From positions 1 to 64,000 of the forward strand of contig SUZF01000003.1 of assembly GCA_015060065.1 (NCBI GenBank): a DNA stretch of 64,000 nt, given 5' to 3'. Below are positions 1-6,442 of the stretch, one piece after another. Source of the DNA: Rikenellaceae bacterium. GTDB taxonomy: Bacteria > Bacteroidota > Bacteroidia > Bacteroidales > Rikenellaceae. Made by a program: the position numbers and the translations under genes. The notes beneath the pieces were generated by a model. It was not told the DNA's origin, made no database searches, and saw nothing but the letters and a program-made list of their open reading frames with translations. Positions within the stretch are counted from its first letter, which is position 1. Every line of letters begins with the position of its first letter.

Positions 1-833
1 CCGTATTCTTCGGCTCGGCAGTAAATAACTTCGGTGTGCGCGAACTTTTGGAGTGCTTTATCCGCATTGCGCCTTCGCCCCGCCCCTCGACGACCGAGAG
101 CCGAGCAATACAGCCCGAAGAGGCGAAGATGAGCGGTTTTATCTTCAAGATTCACGCCAATATGGACCCCAACCACCGCGACCGTATCGCCTTTATGAAG
201 ATATGTTCGGGTGTTTTCGAGCGTAATAAGAACTACCTGCATGTCCGCAGTGGCAAGCAACTGAAATTCTCGTCGCCCACGGCATTTATGGCGGAGAAGA
301 AGTCGGTAATCGACATAGCCTATCCGGGCGATATCGTGGGTCTGCACGATACGGGAACTTTCAAGATTGGCGATACCTTTACCGAGGGCGAGAAGTTGAA
401 ATTTACGGGTATCCCCTCCTTCTCGCCGGAGTTGTTCCGCTATATCGAGAATGCCGACCCGATGAAGTTTAAGCAGTTGGCAAAGGGTGTCGATCAACTT
501 ATGGATGAGGGTGTGGCGCAACTCTTCACGTCGAGCCTCAATGGCCGAAAGATTATCGGCACGGTCGGACAACTCCAATTCGAGGTTATCCAGTACCGCC
601 TCGAACATGAGTACGGAGCCAAGTGCCGCTGGGAGCCCATTTCGATCTATAAGGCGTGCTGGATAGAGAGCGATAATGCCGAGCAGTTGGCGGACTTCAA
701 ACGTCGCAAGCATACCAATATGGCGGTCGATAAGCACGGCCGCGATGTCTTCCTTGCCGATACAAGTTATGCGCTGGCATTGGCACAGGAGAACTTTAAG
801 GATATACGCTTCTACTTCAAATCCGAGTTTTAA
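1..833 (+). CDS. prfC: Peptide chain release factor 3 (C-terminal part)
   Basis: The frame is open from base 3 at the window edge (reading VFFGSAVNNFGVREL) to TAA at 831-833, so this is the C-terminal ~276 residues of a protein that is normally ~525 aa. RF3 is a cytosolic translational GTPase that recycles RF1/RF2 from the ribosome after termination. The visible part starts near the end of the GTPase domain and continues through beta-barrel domain II (PGDIVGLHDTGTFKIGDT) and the RF3-type C-terminal domain (VGQLQFEVIQYRLEHEYG). The GTG at base 36 is an internal codon, not a start. A bidirectional-looking hairpin follows the gene. The G1-G5 GTPase motifs are outside the window, but the C-terminal domain is diagnostic enough to separate RF3 from EF-G. 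Confidence 0.95.
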   Translation, partial: VFFGSAVNNFGVRELLECFIRIAPSPRPSTTESRAIQPEEAKMSGFIFKIHANMDPNHRDRIAFMKICSGVFERNKNYLHVRSGKQLKFSSPTAFMAEKKSVIDIAYPGDIVGLHDTGTFKIGDTFTEGEKLKFTGIPSFSPELFRYIENADPMKFKQLAKGVDQLMDEGVAQLFTSSLNGRKIIGTVGQLQFEVIQYRLEHEYGAKCRWEPISIYKACWIESDNAEQLADFKRRKHTNMAVDKHGRDVFLADTSYALALAQENFKDIRFYFKSEF

Positions 834-876
834 GATGCGAGAGGGGGATGCCTTTATGCCCCTTCCCAAAAACAAT

Positions 877-905
877 CAGCCCGACCTCACAACAAGGTCG
901 GGCTG
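877..905. terminator. Intrinsic terminator shared by convergent prfC and fimbrillin gene
   Basis: An 11-bp perfect stem, CAGCCCGACCT paired with AGGTCGGGCTG, encloses a 7-nt loop. It lies between the prfC stop (833) and the stop of the minus-strand lipoprotein gene (929). The T-rich side is clearer on the minus strand (ATTGTTTTT after the stem), so it most likely terminates the lipoprotein transcript and also serves prfC. Confidence 0.75.
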
Positions 906-928
906 AATTGTATTATCGAATTACGCGA

Positions 929-2494
929 TTACAATGCGTAGTTGATGGTGCAAGATTTAGTAGGAATGGCAGGATAATAGCCTGATGAACAAGAGCCAGA
1001 TGTGTAGATGCATATCTTTCCTACATTTGAAGATAATGTAAGAGTTGTTTCAACAGTATCCCAATCGTTATTGGTAGATGCAGGCGCAATAATGGAAGAT
1101 AAAGTCGTTACTTTGTTTGTTGATACAGCACTCTCCGATGCAGCTAAATAGATGTCTGGCTTAAATCGAGCACCTGAAAATAATGTGTTTGCAGTCACAT
1201 AAGCATACATTGAAAATGACGCCTTAATATTTGTATCTGCAGGAACTGTAAATTTCGGTGAAATTCCATATGCACTGCCTGCGTTGAAACAAAACAGGGA
1301 ATATGAAGTTCCTGTATTGCTAACCGTCCAACCGCTCGGATTTGAAGTGTTGCCAAACGAAATCGAGTACGGCAAACCGGTAATATAGTGAGTCTGCTCG
1401 GCTGACTTATAAACGGTGCCGTCGACGGTCTTGATATAGGCATATACCTTATATGCTCCTTGACCTTGGTTGGTCTGGTTGTCAATCGTGAACTTCTTGT
1501 TCGAAGCCGTTGCAGTAATGTTCTCTCCGTTGATATTCACACCACACTCCTTAACCAATGTACTCGAAAGACCTGCATACGAGCAGTCTCCATTGAAAGT
1601 GATGGTGTTGGTCAATGAGGTGTTGTTAGCCTCGGAGTTGCCACGCTCGTAGAGTGTATAGGTCGTATAGACATCGCAGAGATTTACCGCAATACCCTCA
1701 AACAAAGGAATCGAGAGCGGAGTAACCTCGCCTGCCACAAACTTCTTCTCCTTGCCATAGCCTACGGTCTTAATCATCTGCTGGTCGCCAACAGTAACCG
1801 TAACCTTATAACCCTTTGCCAGCGTAACCTCCGGGATGTAGAGGTAGTGGATACCGGCTGCGGGCGATGTCAGCGTAACGCTCGACGAGCCTGCGGGCTG
1901 CGTGATTGTGCCATTTGCGCAGTTGTAGGTCAGGATGCCTGCCAACGACTCGCCATTAACACTCTCAACAACCACCTTGTCGGCAGCAAAACCGAGATTC
2001 AGTTCCAAGAGAGCCGTCACGGGCTTAAAGTTAAGGGCTACATTCTCCATAGCCACCTCCTCGTGCGCTGCAACGAGATAGGGAGTAGTCGCGCCTGTGG
2101 TCTCGGTGGGGAGTACAAAGTTGATATTGGTGCCGTTGTAGCCCGTATTTGCGGGATAGTATGCGTAGTAACTGTCCAGTGCCTCCGGCTTATAGACCTC
2201 GGCACGGAAGCGAGCCGACTTGTTGCCTTCGCCCATAACATCGAGGTCGAAGGTTGCGGTTTCGCCTGTGCTTGCTACATGTACTTTGATCTGGTCGTCA
2301 GCCTCCCACAGCATATCATATACGCTGCCGTTGAAGGTTATACGCGACTCCTCGGAACTCTCCGACGAAATCTCTTTGACTGCCGAAACGGTCATCTCCA
2401 CTCGGTTGCGAGCGGGTGCGTTGTCAAACTCTGCATTTTTGGCACAACCAACCATTGCGAGGATTGATGCCATAAGGATAGTAATCTTTCTCAT
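929..2494 (-). CDS. Fimbrillin-like (Mfa-like) outer-surface lipoprotein, copy 1
   Basis: 521 aa from ATG at 2494; the open frame extends upstream but MRKITILMASILAMVGC is a clean lipoprotein signal with lipobox MVGC and Cys17. After the signal comes a fimbrillin-like N-terminal domain with the hallmark DMLWEADDQI stretch (about residues 55-70), as in Bacteroidales fimbrillin/Mfa-like proteins that form or decorate surface fibres. The C-terminal ~220 residues form a separate beta-rich module ending in a Cys-containing tail (SGSCSSGYYP...CTINYAL) that is nearly repeated in copy 2 at 2876-4447. The two proteins are clear paralogs with most divergence in the middle. A 42-aa ORF (2508-2636) ends 13 nt upstream, so the two are probably cotranscribed. 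Whether it polymerises as a pilin or acts as an adhesin is not visible. Confidence 0.85.
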   Translation of the reverse strand: MRKITILMASILAMVGCAKNAEFDNAPARNRVEMTVSAVKEISSESSEESRITFNGSVYDMLWEADDQIKVHVASTGETATFDLDVMGEGNKSARFRAEVYKPEALDSYYAYYPANTGYNGTNINFVLPTETTGATTPYLVAAHEEVAMENVALNFKPVTALLELNLGFAADKVVVESVNGESLAGILTYNCANGTITQPAGSSSVTLTSPAAGIHYLYIPEVTLAKGYKVTVTVGDQQMIKTVGYGKEKKFVAGEVTPLSIPLFEGIAVNLCDVYTTYTLYERGNSEANNTSLTNTITFNGDCSYAGLSSTLVKECGVNINGENITATASNKKFTIDNQTNQGQGAYKVYAYIKTVDGTVYKSAEQTHYITGLPYSISFGNTSNPSGWTVSNTGTSYSLFCFNAGSAYGISPKFTVPADTNIKASFSMYAYVTANTLFSGARFKPDIYLAASESAVSTNKVTTLSSIIAPASTNNDWDTVETTLTLSSNVGKICIYTSGSCSSGYYPAIPTKSCTINYAL

Positions 2495-2507
2495 CTTACA
2501 CAATGTT

Positions 2508-2636
2508 TTAGTCGTCCAACAAATCATCATCGTTCTTTGAATAATCAACAATCTCGACACCGAACGAAAGTGCGAAGCCCTTCTCTGTTGCAATCGAATA
2601 GATTTCAAGAGCGGGGTAGGTGTATTCTCTCTTCAT
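2508..2636 (-). CDS. Small ORF (42 aa) preceding fimbrillin-like lipoprotein 1
   Basis: ATG at 2636 to TAA at 2508. The product begins MKREYTYPALEIYSIATEKG, continues FALSFG, and ends in an acidic tail finishing LLDD. A matching 44-aa ORF precedes the paralogous lipoprotein at 4466-4600; the two share the pattern IYxxATExGFAxSxG...DY...LDD, roughly half the residues being identical. Conservation of a peptide of this size in the same position before both lipoprotein genes argues that it is translated and not chance. There is no signal peptide or membrane segment. The stop lies 13 nt before the lipoprotein start. Function is unknown: it could be a secreted or surface partner, a leader peptide controlling translation, or a precursor peptide. 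Confidence 0.7.
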   Translation of the reverse strand: MKREYTYPALEIYSIATEKGFALSFGVEIVDYSKNDDDLLDD

Positions 2637-2693
2637 AAGAAAAATGTATTGTTTATTAGTTATTTATCGTCTTCTCAAACCAAAATTTCGGAA

Positions 2694-2724
2694 CAAAAGT
2701 ATATTTTTAGACCTTTAACAAAAA
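2694..2724 (-). promoter_or_regulatory. Promoter of small ORF-lipoprotein unit 1
   Basis: On the minus strand a TACTTTTG -7 box (2694-2701) follows TTTTTG (2719-2724) with a 17-nt spacer, close to the Bacteroidota TTTG-N19-TAnnTTTG pattern. It lies about 58 nt upstream of the small ORF start at 2636. Confidence 0.6.
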
Positions 2725-2791
2725 GTAAAAAATATTTTTTTCAACGAACTCCCCACTTTTCCCCACGAATCGGAACAGCACAACGACCCCA

Positions 2792-2829
2792 ACCCGACTT
2801 TTTGGGTCGGGTCGAGGCGTTTTTTTTTG
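2792..2829 (+). terminator. Hairpin plus T-tract with no plus-strand gene upstream
   Basis: ACCCGAC (2792-2798) pairs with GTCGGGT (2806-2812) and a T-run of about ten follows shortly after (2820-2829). The polarity fits a plus-strand terminator, yet both neighbours are minus-strand genes. It may stop antisense transcription or simply be incidental. Confidence 0.35.
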
Positions 2830-2875
2830 AGGGTGTGCACCCTCCTCGGTCTATGTGAGTTGGGCTATATCTCTA

Positions 2876-4447
2876 TTAGAATGCGTAGTTGATTGTGCAA
2901 CTCTCGGTCGGAATGCAGGGGTAGTATGTGCTACTGCAAGAACCCGACGTGTGAACGCAAACTTTGTTAATGCTCGACGTCATATTGACTGTTGCTGCCG
3001 GATAGGACCAACTTACAGTCGCGGTACCGTAGGTGTTGATCTGGCTCGACAACGTTGCTACGTTGTTGGATGCCACATCAGTTGTAGAGGCACTGATATA
3101 GACATTCGGCTTATATGATGCCCAAGTTGCACTCTTATACGCATACATCATGAATGTTGCCGTAACGGATGTGGTTGCGGGAATGTAGAAACTCGGAGAT
3201 ATTGCGTATGCATCACCGGCTCCAAAACTAAAAATATTGAAACTGTGTGTCAGCGTTCTTCCAATTTTTGTATTACTTACCGTCCAACCGCCCGGAGATG
3301 TGGTATTACCAAACGAAATAGAGTAGGGCAATCCTGTGATATAAACCGTAGTTGGCGTGGACTTATAGGTCGTACCATCGATGGTCTTGATGTATGCAAA
3401 CACCTCATACGAGCCTTGCGCCTTATTGGTCTGGTTGGCAATAGAGAACTGCTTGTTCGTTGCCGTGGCACTAATATTCGTACCTCCGATATGCACGCCA
3501 CACTCCTTAACCAACGTACTCGATATGCCGGAATACGAGCAGTTGCCATTGAAGAAGATTATGTTGGTGTTTGCCGTATTGTTTGCCTCCGAATTTTTGC
3601 GTTGCGCCAGAGTGTAGGTAGTATAGACATCACAGAGATTGACCGTCACGCCCTCAAACGAAGAGATTGTCAGCGGTGTAACCTCTCCCGCCACGAATGT
3701 CTTGCCCGTGTTGTAGGCGACGCTCTTAATCATCTGCTGTCCACTCTTCTCGACGATGACTTTATAGCCCTTCGAGAGAGTCACTTCGGGCATATAGAGG
3801 TAGTGAGTACCTGCCGTTGCCGATGTGAGGGTTACGCTGGTCGAGCCGGTCGGGTTTTGCACCGTATTCGAGCCGAAGTTGTAAGCGCAGATGCCTGCCA
3901 GCGACTCGCCATTGTTGCTCTCGACGATAACCTTGTCGGCATCGAATCCGAGGGTCAGTTCCAGGAGAGCCGTCACGGGCTTGAAGTTGAGTGCCACATC
4001 GCCCATGGCAACGCCCTCGTGTGCTGCTACGAGCATCGGGGTTGTAGCACCCGTAGTCTCGTTGGGCAGAACAAACGAAGCGATAGAGCCGTTAAACGGA
4101 GTGGTCACGGGGTAGAATGCGTAGTAGTCGTCAATGGCGTTAGGCTCGTAAATCTCTGCACGGAAACGTGCCGACTTGCGGTCGTCAGCCAAAACATCCA
4201 TAGCAAAGTTGGCCTTTTCGCCCGTACCTGCGATATAGACACCGATTTGGTCGTCAGCCTCCCACAGCATATCATATACGCTGCCGTTAAATTCGATGCG
4301 CGACACCTCGGAACTCTCCGACGAAATCTCTTTGATTGCCGAAACCGACATCTCTACGCGATTGCGTGTCGGCTTGTTGTCGAACTCGCTCTTTGAGCAA
4401 CCGACAGTTGCGAGGAGCGAAAGCATAAGGATAATGTTCTTTCTCAT
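2876..4447 (-). CDS. Fimbrillin-like (Mfa-like) outer-surface lipoprotein, copy 2
   Basis: 523 aa, ATG at 4447. The signal MRKNIILMLSLLATVGC ends in lipobox TVGC (Cys17). The domain order matches copy 1: fimbrillin-like N-terminal part with DMLWEADDQIGVY near residues 58-70, a linker rich in Thr/Ser/Asn, and a C-terminal beta module ending SGSCSSTYYP...CTINYAF. The N-terminal and extreme C-terminal segments are the most alike between copies; the middle differs, as expected for surface proteins under diversifying pressure or with different ligands. Its own 44-aa small ORF lies 18 nt upstream. The tandem arrangement of two complete units points to duplication of the whole two-gene cassette. Confidence 0.85.
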   Translation of the reverse strand: MRKNIILMLSLLATVGCSKSEFDNKPTRNRVEMSVSAIKEISSESSEVSRIEFNGSVYDMLWEADDQIGVYIAGTGEKANFAMDVLADDRKSARFRAEIYEPNAIDDYYAFYPVTTPFNGSIASFVLPNETTGATTPMLVAAHEGVAMGDVALNFKPVTALLELTLGFDADKVIVESNNGESLAGICAYNFGSNTVQNPTGSTSVTLTSATAGTHYLYMPEVTLSKGYKVIVEKSGQQMIKSVAYNTGKTFVAGEVTPLTISSFEGVTVNLCDVYTTYTLAQRKNSEANNTANTNIIFFNGNCSYSGISSTLVKECGVHIGGTNISATATNKQFSIANQTNKAQGSYEVFAYIKTIDGTTYKSTPTTVYITGLPYSISFGNTTSPGGWTVSNTKIGRTLTHSFNIFSFGAGDAYAISPSFYIPATTSVTATFMMYAYKSATWASYKPNVYISASTTDVASNNVATLSSQINTYGTATVSWSYPAATVNMTSSINKVCVHTSGSCSSTYYPCIPTESCTINYAF

Positions 4448-4465
4448 AGCGTTCTTTCTCTTAAT

Positions 4466-4600
4466 TTAATCGTCCAGTGAATCCTCCGCACCTGGTTCAT
4501 AATCTGTCAGACCGCCCCCAAGTGACTGGGCGAAGCCTCGCTCCGTCGCAACTTGGTATATTACCAGAGTTGGAGCCTCGTAAATTTCAATTCTCTTCAT
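4466..4600 (-). CDS. Small ORF (44 aa) preceding fimbrillin-like lipoprotein 2
   Basis: ATG at 4600 to TAA at 4466. It starts MKRIEIYEAPTLVIYQVATE, then RGFAQSLGGG, and ends SLDD. It aligns end to end with the 42-aa ORF at 2508-2636, sharing MKR, the IYxxATExGFAxS core, the DY pair and the LDD terminus. It ends 18 nt before the lipoprotein start. The core pattern followed by a Gly-rich turn and acidic tail resembles unnamed small proteins I associate with Bacteroidales surface-protein loci, but I cannot assign a function. No signal peptide, Cys or membrane helix is visible. Confidence 0.7.
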   Translation of the reverse strand: MKRIEIYEAPTLVIYQVATERGFAQSLGGGLTDYEPGAEDSLDD

Positions 4601-4714
4601 CTTTATCAAATATAAATTCATTCTCACAACAATCTCCGGTCAGAGATCGAGGCTTGGGGAAGGTGGGCTTGTGGTTTGTCGGGGAAGTGACAAAATCTCT
4701 AACTCTAACCAGCG

Positions 4715-4722
4715 CAAAAATA
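4715..4722 (-). promoter_or_regulatory. Possible -7 box of small ORF-lipoprotein unit 2
   Basis: TATTTTTG on the minus strand matches TAnnTTTG, 115 nt upstream of the small ORF at 4600. The -33 position has only TTCG, so this is a weak call. Confidence 0.35.
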
Positions 4723-4819
4723 GTCGGTTGGAACGAAATGTAAAAACGAAAATAACGAACTGTACAGAAAAATCAATAAACGCCACACTTTTGCCGATGA
4801 ACGCTTTTTTAGGTGGGCA

Positions 4820-4980
4820 AGTATGGGGATTATGTGGATACCGGGGGGGGATTATGGGGAATATGGGGAATATGGGGATTATGGGGGAATTGGGGAGTTT
4901 AGGGAGTTTAGGGAGTTTAGAGAGTTTAGGGCGAGTAAAAAACTTCCCATCTAACCCATCTAACTCATCAACCCCATATT
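4820..4980. repeat. G-rich low-complexity tandem repeats
   Basis: The spacer between unit 2 and rplI holds a string of short imperfect repeats: several TATGGGGA/ATTATGGGG words, a G8 homopolymer at about 4843-4850, and a 9-mer AGTTTAGGG repeated three to four times at about 4889-4930. Any frames open through here translate to repeats and are not credible genes. Confidence 0.8.
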
Positions 4981-5106
4981 CCCCATAAGCAATCTCCGAT
5001 TGCGCCCCCAGTATCCCCATAAGCAATCTCCGATTGCGCTCCCCATTTACCCACCCCCATAAGCGGTCGCAGACCGCCCTCCACCCCATAAGCGGTCGCA
5101 GACCGC
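4981..5106. repeat. Four short hairpin repeats of a REP-like family
   Basis: Four units share the head CCCCATAA followed by a 15-nt hairpin. Units at 4981-5003 and 5015-5037 carry GCAATC-TCC-GATTGC; units at 5055-5077 and 5084-5106 carry GCGGTC-GCA-GACCGC. The stems differ at matched positions so pairing is kept. The GCGGTC version recurs at 13849-13863 and a degenerate copy follows CCCCATAA at 29563. No gene is present here. Confidence 0.8.
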
Positions 5107-5164
5107 GCCCCCAATCTCCCCAGTATCCCCAGTATCCCCAACCGTCAGTCGCCCAAAAATGGCC

Positions 5165-5200
5165 AAAAAAAAGAGGACCAACTCCATTGTGGATTGGTCC
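5165..5200 (-). terminator. Intrinsic terminator of rpsF-rpsR-rplI
   Basis: On the minus strand GGACCAAT pairs with GTTGGTCC across a 10-nt loop (5175-5200), followed by TCTTTTTTTT. It lies 28 nt after the rplI stop. Confidence 0.85.
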
Positions 5201-5227
5201 CCTTCGTATTATATATAAGGTATCGCC

Positions 5228-5668
5228 TTACTCCTCGGCAACAACCGTAAGTTTCACGGTAGCCTTAACCTCGCGGTGGAGTTTCACGCTTGCCTCGTAC
5301 TCGCCGACGGTCTTGATAGCATCAACGGTTACGTTCTTGCGATCAACGGTAACACCCTTTTCGAGCAGAGCCTCTGCAATGTCGGTCGAGGTGATAGCAC
5401 CGAAAATCTTACCCTCCTCTGCCTTAACAGCGAAGGTGAGCGGGAGGTTAGCAATCTTCTCTGCCAAAGCCTGTGCATCAGCGAGAATCTTTGCATCCTT
5501 GTGAGCGCGCTGGCGGAGGTTCTCTGCGAGTACCTTCTTTGCCGAAGCGGTTGCAGCCTTTGCGAAGCCCTGAGGAATCAGGTAGTTATTCGCATAACCG
5601 GGCTTTACGTTCACTATGTCGTTAGCGTAGCCCAAATTCTCTACGTCTTTAATCAAGATAACTTCCAT
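5228..5668 (-). CDS. rplI: Ribosomal protein bL9
   Basis: 146 aa, starting MEVILIKDVENLGYANDIVNV and continuing with the bL9 N-terminal signature GYANNYLIPQGFA, which binds 23S rRNA domain V near the L1 stalk base. A long charged alpha-helix (about residues 40-75) links it to the C-terminal domain. Length is usual for the family. It is last in the rpsF-rpsR-rplI operon, starting 13 nt after the rpsR stop, and is followed by a strong terminator. Confidence 0.98.
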   Translation of the reverse strand: MEVILIKDVENLGYANDIVNVKPGYANNYLIPQGFAKAATASAKKVLAENLRQRAHKDAKILADAQALAEKIANLPLTFAVKAEEGKIFGAITSTDIAEALLEKGVTVDRKNVTVDAIKTVGEYEASVKLHREVKATVKLTVVAEE

Positions 5669-5681
5669 AATCTCTCCCTCC

Positions 5682-5963
5682 TTATTTCATACAGTCAGTT
5701 ACAAACGGCAGAATTGCGAGGTGACGCGCACGCTTAACAGCCTGTGCTACCTTCTTCTGATACTTCTGCGAAGTACCCGTGAGACGACGGGGAAGAATCT
5801 TACCCTGCTCATTGAGGAACTTCTTGAGGAATTCACCGTCCTTATAATCTACGTACTTGATACCGAGCTTCTTGAAGCGGCAGTACTTCTTCTTCTTAAC
5901 ATCCACCGATACGGGATTCAGGTAGCGGAGTTCGCCAGCCTGTGCGTTGTTTACATTTGCCAT
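5682..5963 (-). CDS. rpsR: Ribosomal protein bS18
   Basis: 93 aa. The basic core [20 protein letters not shown] and [32 protein letters not shown] is the bS18 signature; bS18 pairs with bS6 on the platform of the 30S subunit. The N-terminus has about ten residues ([17 protein letters not shown]) more than minimal bS18, as is common in Bacteroidota. The start is 3 nt after the rpsF stop, consistent with translational coupling. Confidence 0.98.
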   Translation of the reverse strand: MANVNNAQAGELRYLNPVSVDVKKKKYCRFKKLGIKYVDYKDGEFLKKFLNEQGKILPRRLTGTSQKYQKKVAQAVKRARHLAILPFVTDCMK

Positions 5964-5966
5964 AGT

Positions 5967-6314
5967 TTACTCCTCCTGCGATTTGTTAGCAAGCTTTGCA
6001 CGACGCTTTGCCGAGTACTCGACAGCGAACTTGTCCTGCTTGAAGGTTAAAAAACGAATGATACGCTCGTCACGACGATACTGCGTTTCGAGAGTGTTGA
6101 TGATGTTGCCCTCACCCGTAAACTCTACGAGGAAGTAGAAACCGGTGGTCTTCTTCTGAATGGGATAAGCGAGCTTTTTGAGGCCCCAGTTCTCCACATT
6201 TACGATCTGACCGCCGTTCTCGGTGATAACACCTTGGAATTTGTCACAAACCTCCTGAACCTGTGCGTCAGAGAGAACCGGAGTGACAATGAAAACGGTT
6301 TCGTAATTGTTCAT
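5967..6314 (-). CDS. rpsF: Ribosomal protein bS6
   Basis: 115 aa, [26 protein letters not shown] at the N-terminus and [21 protein letters not shown] in the middle are the bS6 hallmarks. It binds 16S rRNA as a heterodimer with bS18, encoded immediately downstream. First gene of its operon; a good promoter lies at 6357-6386. Confidence 0.98.
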   Translation of the reverse strand: MNNYETVFIVTPVLSDAQVQEVCDKFQGVITENGGQIVNVENWGLKKLAYPIQKKTTGFYFLVEFTGEGNIINTLETQYRRDERIIRFLTFKQDKFAVEYSAKRRAKLANKSQEE

Positions 6315-6356
6315 AATAATAATTTAATTAAATGTTTATGTGCTTTTTTAGCGGTG

Positions 6357-6386
6357 CAAAGGTAATAATAATTTCCTGAAAACAAA
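6357..6386 (-). promoter_or_regulatory. Promoter of rpsF-rpsR-rplI
   Basis: Minus-strand TTTG (6383-6386), 18-nt spacer, TACCTTTG (6357-6364), 43 nt before the rpsF ATG. A plus-strand TACCTTTG at 6406-6413, 30 nt before the ATG at 6443, gives the divergent sulfatase gene a possible -7 box. Confidence 0.75.
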
Positions 6387-6442
6387 ATTTTTCCATGTTT
6401 TTTCATACCTTTGACATCGCAATAGATGTGATATTGGTGGAT

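Noticed and set aside
4640..5089. 149-aa minus-strand frame in the repeat spacer
   Set aside because: Its product is made of translated short repeats (LPKLPKLP, IPIFPIFPI), so it reflects the DNA repeats, not a gene.
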